Assembly: GCA_026390555.1 (NCBI GenBank)
Contig: JAPLFS010000023.1
Location: 1-40,267, forward strand
Direction of reading: 5' to 3'
Source: Pseudomonadota bacterium
Lineage (GTDB): Bacteria; Bdellovibrionota_C; UBA2361; OMII01
Length of the DNA: 40,267 nucleotides
The notes below the pieces were generated by a model, which saw only the letters and a program-made list of their open reading frames with translations, was not told where the DNA came from and did not search any database. The translations under genes were made by a program, and so were the position numbers. Shown piece after piece: positions 34,573 through 40,267 of this stretch (position 1 is its first letter; every line of letters begins with the position of its first letter).

Positions 34573-35007
34573 TCACCCTACCTGCTTCTCTTTATCTATA
34601 CTTTCTGGCATAGCCCCGGGCACAACGGGCTCATACTTTGAGGGGCACTGGGTCTGAAGCTTGGCGGCCAGTACAGAGCCCCCAACAAAGTCGCCATCGA
34701 TCAGAACATCCCTGCCAGCAGCGAACATATCAGGCTTAAGCCCCTCGTATACTACCGGCACCGTAGCGTCGCCACCCTTGGGATCTGTGATATTAAAGGT
34801 AAGTACAATTTTGGGTTCTGTCTGGTAACTAATCGGATCAGCAACGCGCCCACCGATCCGAATCCGTGGCAGGTCGTTAGCCGCAGCCTTTGCCACCAAC
34901 TCCGAGGGCAAGAGAACCAGCGAGCTGGTACCGCGCGTCGCCTGAAAGACCAGAACGCCGCCAACAACAACAAAGAGTGAAACTAGTGTAATAAATATCC
35001 GACCCAT
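34573..35007 (-). CDS. ccmE: cytochrome c haem chaperone CcmE, C-x3-Y variant
   Basis: The product (144 residues) is a membrane-anchored periplasmic beta-barrel haem chaperone: an N-terminal helix at about 3-22, then I-R-I-G-G-R-V-A, V-Y-E-G-L-K-P-D-M-F and a late G-S-V-L-A-A-K segment all fit CcmE. The haem-attachment motif, normally H-x3-Y, is C-P-S-K-Y, with Cys121 (codon at 34645-34647) and Tyr125. This is the C-x3-Y form described for archaea and some sulfate-reducing bacteria with a variant System I that lacks CcmH. A TTG at 35028 could extend the frame by seven residues; the ATG at 35005-35007 is preferred. It leads the Ccm genes, 94 bases after the sigma-factor gene. Confidence 0.92.
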   Translation of the reverse strand: MGRIFITLVSLFVVVGGVLVFQATRGTSSLVLLPSELVAKAAANDLPRIRIGGRVADPISYQTEPKIVLTFNITDPKGGDATVPVVYEGLKPDMFAAGRDVLIDGDFVGGSVLAAKLQTQCPSKYEPVVPGAMPESIDKEKQVG

Positions 35008-35073
35008 ATGCTTACTTATAGGGACCAAACAAAGCGATACCTCAGTCTACCCCAACAACTTCGGCATAACCAT

Positions 35074-35092
35074 GCAAAGGGGTAAATAGTTA
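35074..35092. repeat. GGGGTRAATAG box, copy 1
   Basis: The phrase GCAAAGGGGTAAATAGTTA lies between rpoH and ccmE. Near-copies occur at 36324-36338 and 37955-37974, and the GTGAATAGTTA part is also in repeat A copy 2. This is probably an end fragment of the same dispersed repeat. Confidence 0.4.
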
Positions 35093-35101
35093 TCCTTACT
35101 G

Positions 35102-36220
35102 CTACTTTGCCCCCTCCTTATCTACCTCAATCCACTCCTTAAGCTCAGCACCGAGCTGTTTAGAGACGAAGAGCTTTAACTTATCGCGCAGCTTGTTCTC
35201 AATCTGTCTGACCCGCTCCTTACTCAGTGCGAGCTGATCGGAGAGCTGCTGCAGGGTCAAGATCTCCTCATTAACGACCCGTCCACGAAAGATGGTTCGC
35301 TCTTTGTCGGTCAGACCCTTTTCGAATTCAAGGATCGATCCTGTAAGAGCCTCGTGCAGCTGTCTTTTTGAAAGTGACTCTTCAATCGACTCCCCACCGC
35401 TTGGAATAATTGAGAGCAGCGTTGAGTCGGAGTCCTCATGCAGGGGCGCATCGACACTGGCATCTGGGCTACCTAAACGCTGCGACATCTCGATTACATC
35501 AGACTCACGCACGTTAAGCTTTTCGGCGAGCAATCTGCTTGAGGGATAGATCCCCTCGCGCTCAAGTCGATCACTCTCTTTTTTAAGATTAAAGAAGAGC
35601 TTGCGCTGCGCCTGCGTGGTGCCGATCTTTACAAGACGCCAATTAGCGATCATGTAGCGGATAATATAGGCACGGATCCACCAGACGGCGTATGACGGGA
35701 ACCTCACACCTCTATAAGGGTCAAAATTCTGGACGGCCTCAAGCAGTCCGATGTTTCCCTCCTGAATAAGATCGAGAACGTTCCTTGCAACCCTCTCATA
35801 CTCCCGAGCAATCTTAACAACGAGCCATAGAGAGCCCGATACGAGCGAATACGCAGCATCTTTATTCTTCGTCGCATAGTAATCGAGCGCCGCTGCGTGC
35901 TCATCCTCCCTCGAAAGGGGGGAGAATCGTCGCAACTCAGCCAGGTACGCATTGAGCGCGCTATATGGAACAACGGCATCGGTGGCCTCATGCTCATCCT
36001 CCAAGCGCGCATACCCCTCAGAGTGGCTAGCAAGATCGGCCAATTCCAGCTCATGTTGTGCAGGTAACACCTCACTTGGCTCCAGTAACTCCCCCTCCTC
36101 CTCTTGGATAAGTTCCATATTGGCGGGCATGCTGCTCTCTGTCGCAGGCTCAATAACCAAGGCCCCGGCGCTCCTCACCTTAGCCCCCTGGCTTCTTTTT
36201 TTTAAACGTGTTTTTGACAC
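35102..36220 (-). CDS. rpoH: RpoH-like sigma-70 family factor with acidic N-terminal extension
   Basis: The 372-residue protein is a group 3-like sigma factor. Region 2 has D-L-I-Q-E-G-N-I-G-L-L-E-A-V (150-163) and F-P-S-Y-A-V-W-W-I-R-A-Y-I (174-186). The RpoH box Q-R-K-L-F-F-N-L-K-K is at 205-214. Region 4 ends with L-S-K-E-R-V-R-Q-I-E near 340. The box points to heat-shock sigma-32. About 85 residues precede region 1.2; they begin with a basic K-K-R-S-Q-G stretch and then are rich in Glu, longer than in E. coli RpoH. The extension could regulate stability or core binding. The gene reads toward the Ccm operon, though a separate promoter may lie in the 94-base gap. Confidence 0.9.
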   Translation of the reverse strand: MSKTRLKKRSQGAKVRSAGALVIEPATESSMPANMELIQEEEGELLEPSEVLPAQHELELADLASHSEGYARLEDEHEATDAVVPYSALNAYLAELRRFSPLSREDEHAAALDYYATKNKDAAYSLVSGSLWLVVKIAREYERVARNVLDLIQEGNIGLLEAVQNFDPYRGVRFPSYAVWWIRAYIIRYMIANWRLVKIGTTQAQRKLFFNLKKESDRLEREGIYPSSRLLAEKLNVRESDVIEMSQRLGSPDASVDAPLHEDSDSTLLSIIPSGGESIEESLSKRQLHEALTGSILEFEKGLTDKERTIFRGRVVNEEILTLQQLSDQLALSKERVRQIENKLRDKLKLFVSKQLGAELKEWIEVDKEGAK

Positions 36221-36320
36221 CTTAGCCCCATTATACGCCTTACTAGCGACCTAGAGATACTCTATACCCAGGGAGGTTTAAGCCACAACAGCGCCACTTC
36301 CTTGATCGGAGACGCTTAGT

Positions 36321-36343
36321 TTAGGGGTGAATAGTAGCTAACG
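36321..36343. repeat. GGGGTRAATAG box, copy 2, with repeat A fragment
   Basis: TTAGGGGTGAATAGTAGCTA occurs here, shortly after GATCGGAGACG (36304-36314), which is shared with repeat A copy 2. The order and orientation are the same as in the plus-strand reading of that copy. It appears to be a decayed relative in the rpoH upstream region. Confidence 0.4.
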
Positions 36344-36474
36344 GTAGCATTCGCGTCGTTTGGGAATGCTCGTGCCGCCGTTTTTTACAATAACTGTTAA
36401 ACCGATGTTTCATAGTCTCCATCAGATCCATATACTCTTCCCGTTGTTTAATAATTGGGGGTAATCCATATAAT

Positions 36475-37935
36475 ATGGCTCCTTACGTTAATCCCGTACG
36501 TGGAATACTCGAATCCAACCAAGAGCTGCCGCCCTTCTCTGCGCAACAACTCTTCCTACCTGGAAGTCAGGGATGCCGTTCGCCTCACGGCGCCATCAGC
36601 AAGTTTGAGATTCCTTCCTTTAGGTGGCTGCCATTCAAAATTGAATTCCCTATCGATTGCGATCCCAAATCTGATTGCTGTACTGAAAGTGCTCAATTCA
36701 TGGGGTATTGTAAGCAGGCCCTTGCGGTTGAAAAGCGGATTCGAGATATTATCTTAAGTTCAATTTCGCAGATGACTCCCGACCAATCTGGATTATTTCA
36801 AACTGAGCTCTCTCATCATTCTGCAGCTCAGCACCTCCTCAGAAGATTATACGGTCTGCAGGAAAGCAAGCTACAGGTTGTGCCTGGGGTGTTCCTCGGG
36901 ACTAAGAAATCGGATCGAACCCTCGGAGACGTTCTGCAGGAGCAGTTGAGTAAAACGTGGCGCCTGATGGATCTCCCCATTCCAGATGCGCTCATCACAG
37001 CGTGCCAGGAGTGGGGCGAGGTTCAACTACTAGCTCGTGCATCGATTATAGAATCCGCCTGGCGATCCTTGGTAGTCAGGGCAAATTGGCCTATTCCATC
37101 AGCCTTTGATGAGTATATGGGGCACTTCCTCGAGGGCAAGATCCCAGAGAGTCATTGCGATCAGTTCTGGAGCTGGTTATCTCAGATAGAGACACTGGCA
37201 GAATCTAATTTGAGCCCATCTTTGCACCTCCTCCCTAAGATTAGGAATTGGCATAGTATGAAGCAGCAGGACGCAGCTCTTCCTACAGAACTGCTTGAGG
37301 AGTTATCGGATAAAGAATTTCCGATCTGGGAGCGCTACTTACTAGATCCTAGCTCGGTTAGTCCCTGCGACCTTACTAAAGAGCTCTTTCCATCCGAACA
37401 CTCGCGGCCAATAGATGTCGAATATCGATTAGGGACTCCGTATCGGATCTCAATCACCGAGCAACAGGCGAATGACTTTTGGAAAGATTACATCACCCAT
37501 TACGATCCAACTGAGATTAAGATCGTCTATGCTACAGAAAAGGAAAAAGCTTTGTGGTGCCGTCTCGATCGTGGGGCCGAGATGCGAGAGCTTGCCGCAA
37601 CCCCCCTCTCTCAATTTATAACCGAGATTGATATAGATGGCCAAAACCTCTCGGAGAAGGATTGTCTTAGGCTTTTTAAAGAGAAGTTAAAATTACTCGA
37701 CGCTCTTGGCACAGGCCTAGTATGGCGCAACCTAGAGACACCTCAAACAATTACCGTAACGTTCCGCAATATATCTCTACGAACCCAAGCTTTACTCCAA
37801 CTCAAGTGCCTTGAAGGTGATGATGATTTATTCTCCACCTGGGAACCACAGGAGCTCTCTAGCGAGCTTTCTCAAGATTCGTGCGTTACCCTACGCCTTC
37901 CGTATCGCTACAACGTAGAGCTGGACGAGAAGTAG
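36475..37935 (+). CDS. hypothetical protein, 486 residues
   Basis: I do not recognise this protein. It has no signal peptide and no membrane segment and is probably cytoplasmic. Visible features are a Cys-containing N-terminal part (C-D-P-K-S-D-C-C at about 62-69), a largely helical middle with Trp-rich stretches such as H-C-D-Q-F-W-S-W-L, and a C-terminal beta-rich part containing P-Q-T-I-T-V-T-F-R-N-I-S-L-R and ending R-L-P-Y-R-Y-N-V-E-L. The start is uncertain because no ribosome binding site precedes the ATG and the first 40 residues look low in constraint. The frame is long and free of stops, which strongly supports coding. It is 104 bases upstream of the GspF/PilC gene on the same strand, so it could belong to a pilus or secretion locus. 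Confidence 0.65.
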   Translation: MAPYVNPVRGILESNQELPPFSAQQLFLPGSQGCRSPHGAISKFEIPSFRWLPFKIEFPIDCDPKSDCCTESAQFMGYCKQALAVEKRIRDIILSSISQMTPDQSGLFQTELSHHSAAQHLLRRLYGLQESKLQVVPGVFLGTKKSDRTLGDVLQEQLSKTWRLMDLPIPDALITACQEWGEVQLLARASIIESAWRSLVVRANWPIPSAFDEYMGHFLEGKIPESHCDQFWSWLSQIETLAESNLSPSLHLLPKIRNWHSMKQQDAALPTELLEELSDKEFPIWERYLLDPSSVSPCDLTKELFPSEHSRPIDVEYRLGTPYRISITEQQANDFWKDYITHYDPTEIKIVYATEKEKALWCRLDRGAEMRELAATPLSQFITEIDIDGQNLSEKDCLRLFKEKLKLLDALGTGLVWRNLETPQTITVTFRNISLRTQALLQLKCLEGDDDLFSTWEPQELSSELSQDSCVTLRLPYRYNVELDEK

Positions 37936-37954
37936 CATTTCAAGCTCCGCCACT

Positions 37955-37974
37955 GCAAAAGGGGTGAATAGCTA
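37955..37974. repeat. GGGGTRAATAG box, copy 3
   Basis: GCAAAAGGGGTGAATAGCTA lies in the short gap between the unknown 486-residue gene and the GspF/PilC gene. It shares 16 or more positions with the copy at 35074-35092. Confidence 0.4.
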
Positions 37975-38039
37975 CGAAACTATCACGAAGAACATCCGAT
38001 AAGTATGGAGCCATTTGGAGCCATTGATCGGAATAAGTT

Positions 38040-39116
38040 ATGCCTAGAGCACGCAGAGTTTCTGGCGATATTGACTCCAACAAGGTTCCCTATAGCGTTG
38101 TAGCGTCCATGACACGCAACCTGGCGATGCTGCTTAATGCCGGAGTTCCGATCGCCTCTGCCCTTGAGAGTCTCGCAATACAGTCACAAAACAGAGGATT
38201 CCGGGCGGTTCTCGTGGCTATAAGAAACTCTCTACTAGAGGGGCTCTCCCTCTCTCAGGCGATCGCGCTCTATCCCAGTATCTTCAGAGAACCTTATGCA
38301 GATCTAATAAGAGCCGGCGAGGAGGGCGGGGCGCTTGACTCAGTACTTGAAAAGCTTGCGCAGCACCTTGAACGCGAGCAGCAGATTCGCCGCGAGCTTT
38401 TGCACGCTGCGCTCTATCCCTGTTTTATAATCTCTGTAGCGGCTATCGTTGCGGTTCTTCTGCTTACCCTAGTGATTCCGTCCTTCAGGGACCTATTCGC
38501 TGACTTTGGAGTAACTCTTCCATGGCTTACCCGCTGCGCCCTCTTACTCTCAGAATTTATCCTCTCGTACTGGCATTTCGTGCTTGTATGCTGCATCTGC
38601 GCAGTAGCCTTTGTCTCACATCTACGCTCAACACCTAGTGGAAAAGCGATCCTGCAATCAATCGTTATAAAACTACCGATCTTTGGAACGCTTGCCCTTA
38701 AGGGGTCCTTGGCCCGTGTTACAAGCACCCTTAGTACACTACTTACATCGGGGGTGCCCCTTGTTACTGCGCTTGAACTTGCTGGGCGCGTTGCCGGTAA
38801 TCCAGTCATCGAGCGCGAACTATGCAAGATCGCTTCCGGGATGTTTCAAGGGATCTCTCTTACGGAACAGTTGAGCCGTTCAAGTACATTCCCGGCCACC
38901 GTATCAACTATGGTGGCGGTTGGAGAGCAGAGCGGCGCTCTCGATAAAACTTTTACGATCCTCTCCGAGCTCTATTACAGAGAGGTCGCAGATGGGGTCA
39001 GGTTGGCCAAGGGCATGATTGAGCCAATTGCTATCGTACTACTCGGGATCGTTGTTGGGGTTCTAGTCCTCGCCGTTTATCTTCCGATCTTTGAGATGGG
39101 CGGTATTGTTCAGTAG
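38040..39116 (+). CDS. type II secretion / type IV pilus platform protein (GspF/PilC family)
   Basis: The 358-residue inner-membrane protein has two homologous T2SSF domains, about 20-150 and 225-350. Each holds the family pattern: L-A-M-L-L-N-A-G-V-P-I-A-S-A-L in the first and L-S-T-L-L-T-S-G-V-P-L-V-T-A-L in the second. G-E-E-G-G-A-L-D and G-E-Q-S-G-A-L-D follow at matching places. Three membrane helices are visible, at about 130-150, 175-195 and 330-350. Family members of about 400 residues usually have a longer N-terminal segment, which is shortened here. It forms the platform on which the assembly ATPase moves pilins. A pilin gene follows 134 bases downstream; no ATPase gene is in view. 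Confidence 0.92.
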   Translation: MPRARRVSGDIDSNKVPYSVVASMTRNLAMLLNAGVPIASALESLAIQSQNRGFRAVLVAIRNSLLEGLSLSQAIALYPSIFREPYADLIRAGEEGGALDSVLEKLAQHLEREQQIRRELLHAALYPCFIISVAAIVAVLLLTLVIPSFRDLFADFGVTLPWLTRCALLLSEFILSYWHFVLVCCICAVAFVSHLRSTPSGKAILQSIVIKLPIFGTLALKGSLARVTSTLSTLLTSGVPLVTALELAGRVAGNPVIERELCKIASGMFQGISLTEQLSRSSTFPATVSTMVAVGEQSGALDKTFTILSELYYREVADGVRLAKGMIEPIAIVLLGIVVGVLVLAVYLPIFEMGGIVQ

Positions 39117-39197
39117 CTCTAGGTTGCCATAACATGCTGAATCTATAGATAAATAAACGCTGGATAAAAACACAGCCTAGGAGCTATCCAGTTGCAT

Positions 39198-39233
39198 CGT
39201 AGTATTCTGAAGAGGTTTTATAAAAATACTACG
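39198..39233. promoter_or_regulatory. 9-bp inverted repeat just upstream of the pilin gene
   Basis: CGTAGTATT (39198-39206) and AATACTACG (39225-39233) are exact inverted copies with an 18-base loop, ending 17 bases before the pilin ATG. It could be an operator or a leader hairpin that affects translation or mRNA stability. No sigma-54 promoter of correct spacing was found nearby. Confidence 0.45.
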
Positions 39234-39250
39234 GTTACTAGGGTTTTGCC

Positions 39251-39643
39251 ATGAGAAGCCAGGCGGGTTTTACTCTGATTGAGGTGCTGGTTGTAGGAGC
39301 CATTATGGGCATCCTTGCTCTGATAGCCATTCCTCAATATTCAAGCTACAGAGAGCGCGCCTATAACGGAGCCGCCCTTAAGGACCTCAAAAACATAGCC
39401 TCGGCTCAAGAGATCTTCTTCGTCAAGAACGCGGCTTACAGGGAGATCTCACACTGCTCAACAATTGCGAATGGAGCTAAGTGTATAGTTGATGGCTTGC
39501 CGGGAGTCTCGTTTCTCTCGAAGGGGGTTTCTGTAACTATCACAGCCTCGGCAGCAGGCTTTACCGGAACAGCTAGACACGTTAATGGAGATAAAACATG
39601 CTCCTGGGATAGCGCCAAGGGCGGCTTGGTTGGGTGTTCATAA
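39251..39643 (+). CDS. type IV pilin / pseudopilin-like protein
   Basis: The 130-residue prepilin has a six-residue leader ending in Gly6, then the processing motif F-T-L-I-E with Glu at mature position 5. A hydrophobic helix runs to about residue 28, and I-P-Q-Y-S-S-Y-R-E-R follows as in PilA/PilE. Prepilin peptidase would cleave after Gly6 and methylate Phe7. The globular part has four cysteines (69, 78, 117, 129), consistent with two disulfides including a C-terminal loop. Short length suits a minor or major pilin or a GspG-like pseudopilin, but the calcium-binding GspG pattern is not evident. It follows the GspF/PilC gene. Confidence 0.92.
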   Translation: MRSQAGFTLIEVLVVGAIMGILALIAIPQYSSYRERAYNGAALKDLKNIASAQEIFFVKNAAYREISHCSTIANGAKCIVDGLPGVSFLSKGVSVTITASAAGFTGTARHVNGDKTCSWDSAKGGLVGCS

Positions 39644-39714
39644 AGCCCTTGAGGAGTACCGCGCTAGGCCGTACACTAGCTAGTGTCTATACAATCAATC
39701 CCTGCGTAGCTTCG

Positions 39715-40132
39715 ATGAAAAACATTCAACTTGTCTCCATCCTCACCCTCCTTATCTCCCTCACCTCGTGCGCGCCGCAAGTGCAGGCACCAACTACAGC
39801 TCCAGAGCGCAGCGAGGTCGCTAGCCAAATAGCGGAATCAGATATCGTTATCGAAGGTAGTGTCACAACAGCCACTCTACAAACCAAAAGCGAGGGCATC
39901 GAGGTAACGTGGGAGGTTCCAAGCGAGGGGGCCGATGGTTTTATCCTGCGCTACGGCACCAATCCACTCCAACTAAATAGCGGTATATCGCTACCTTATT
40001 CGTGCTGTTGCAGACTCGTCTCCTGTGTTCGTGTCGATCGCCTCGCGTAAAGGTGACCGGGTCTCAAATTTCAGCGAAGCTATCGAGGAGGCCAAGCGCC
40101 CGGCCATCAACCACACCTCGACTAACTACTAA
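39715..40132 (+). pseudogene. fibronectin III-like lipoprotein with a frame disruption
   Basis: The reading frame starts at ATG 39715 with a lipoprotein signal (lipobox L-T-S-C, Cys19), a Thr/Glu-rich linker and a fibronectin type III-like core: G-I-E-V-T-W-E-V-P then G-F-I-L-R-Y-G-T-N-P. After about 39975 this frame becomes Cys-rich and stops at 40050. A frame one base later instead gives V-Y-R-Y-L-I-R-A-V-A-D-S and V-S-N-F-S-E-A-I-E-E-A, which are the expected final strands of the same domain, ending at TAA 40130-40132. The two parts are missing some residues between them, so a small deletion with a frameshift is more likely than a one-base slip. Either the gene is broken or this is an assembly or sequencing error. 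Confidence 0.75.
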
Positions 40133-40267
40133 CCCGGAGGAAGCTCCTCCCATTGCAACTCGGCTGCAAGCGTATCTATAAACCAGCTCTCCTGCGCCTC
40201 GATTAGACGGAGGTTATAATCAAGCTCCTCAATTGTAATACCGGAGGCCCCAAAGCCTGCGCTAAGA
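40129..40267 (-). CDS. C-terminal 45 residues of an unidentified protein
   Basis: The minus-strand frame reads in from the right edge and ends at TAG 40129-40131. It encodes an acidic, helical tail with I-T-I-E-E-L-D-Y-N-L-R-L-I-E-A-Q-E and a final L-Q-W-E-E-L-P-P-G. I do not recognise it. Its stop overlaps the stop of the convergent lipoprotein gene. The absence of stops and the amphipathic pattern support coding, but it is too short to identify. Confidence 0.45.
   Translation of the reverse strand, partial: LSAGFGASGITIEELDYNLRLIEAQESWFIDTLAAELQWEELPPG

Noticed and set aside
36321-36431. Minus-strand 36-residue frame starting M-D-L-M-E-T-M-K-H-R-F upstream of the unknown 486-residue gene
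   Set aside because: It is short, has no ribosome binding site and ends inside a repeat box. An open extension upstream runs into a stop near the next gene. It might be a gene remnant, but nothing supports a product.
39160-39200. Possible sigma-54 promoter (AGGAGC ... TTGCAT) before the pilin gene
   Set aside because: The spacing between the GG and GC elements is 12 bases rather than 10, and the first element lacks TGGCAC, so it does not fit the consensus.

Overview
The window looks like chromosome of an uncultured Gram-negative bacterium of roughly deltaproteobacterial grade. The evidence is an RpoH-type sigma factor, a System I (Ccm) cytochrome c maturation operon, an AmpG-like permease, type IV pilin and GspF/PilC genes, a lipobox protein, HemW, SecA, YaeQ and YciA. 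No rRNA, tRNA, CRISPR array, prophage or complete insertion sequence was seen. Base composition is near balanced, except for a small A+T-richer islet at about 8.1-8.6 kb. The exact phylum cannot be settled from this sequence.

Layout. 1-3270 (minus strand): an AmpG-like transporter fragment, a glutamine synthetase family protein and a zinc-ribbon/TPR membrane protein. 3428-14467: a membrane glycosylation island. It has a polyprenyl-phosphate glycosyltransferase of GT2 type, an FAD oxidoreductase and an Agl23-like multi-pass protein reading rightward, facing two overlapping paralogous Chlor_Arch_YYY (DUF2298) membrane proteins reading leftward. Between the two halves lies an islet with a putative toxin-antitoxin pair and a HAD phosphatase, bracketed by similar repeats. 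14.6-18.1 kb: a YheT-like hydrolase, an unknown protein, an MFS transporter and a repeat-bearing doubtful ORF. 18.1-26.5 kb: hemW and secA (overlapping by four bases), argF, yaeQ, a large TPR-like protein and yciA. 26.5-28.7 kb: a compact MNIO RiPP locus (precursor, DUF692 enzyme, DUF2063 partner). 28.8-36.2 kb: ribE, engB, then ccmD, C, B, A, a short CcmI-like gene, ccmF and ccmE, led by an rpoH-like gene. 36.5-40.3 kb: an unknown 486-residue protein, a GspF/PilC protein, a pilin, a frameshifted lipoprotein and the tail of another gene.

How the genes may work together. In the glycosylation island, the GT2 enzyme would charge a polyprenyl phosphate with a sugar, and the Agl23-like and YYY proteins have the architecture of polyprenyl-sugar-using membrane enzymes. 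The joint product is unknown, and this is the most plausible little-described system here. The MNIO locus encodes a secreted His/Cys-rich peptide likely modified at cysteines for metal binding. The Ccm operon carries a CcmE with C-x3-Y instead of H-x3-Y and has no ccmG or ccmH beside it, which fits the variant System I known from archaea and some sulfate reducers.

The intergenic spaces carry dispersed palindromic repeats. Two 81-base copies lie about 3.9 kb apart in opposite orientation.
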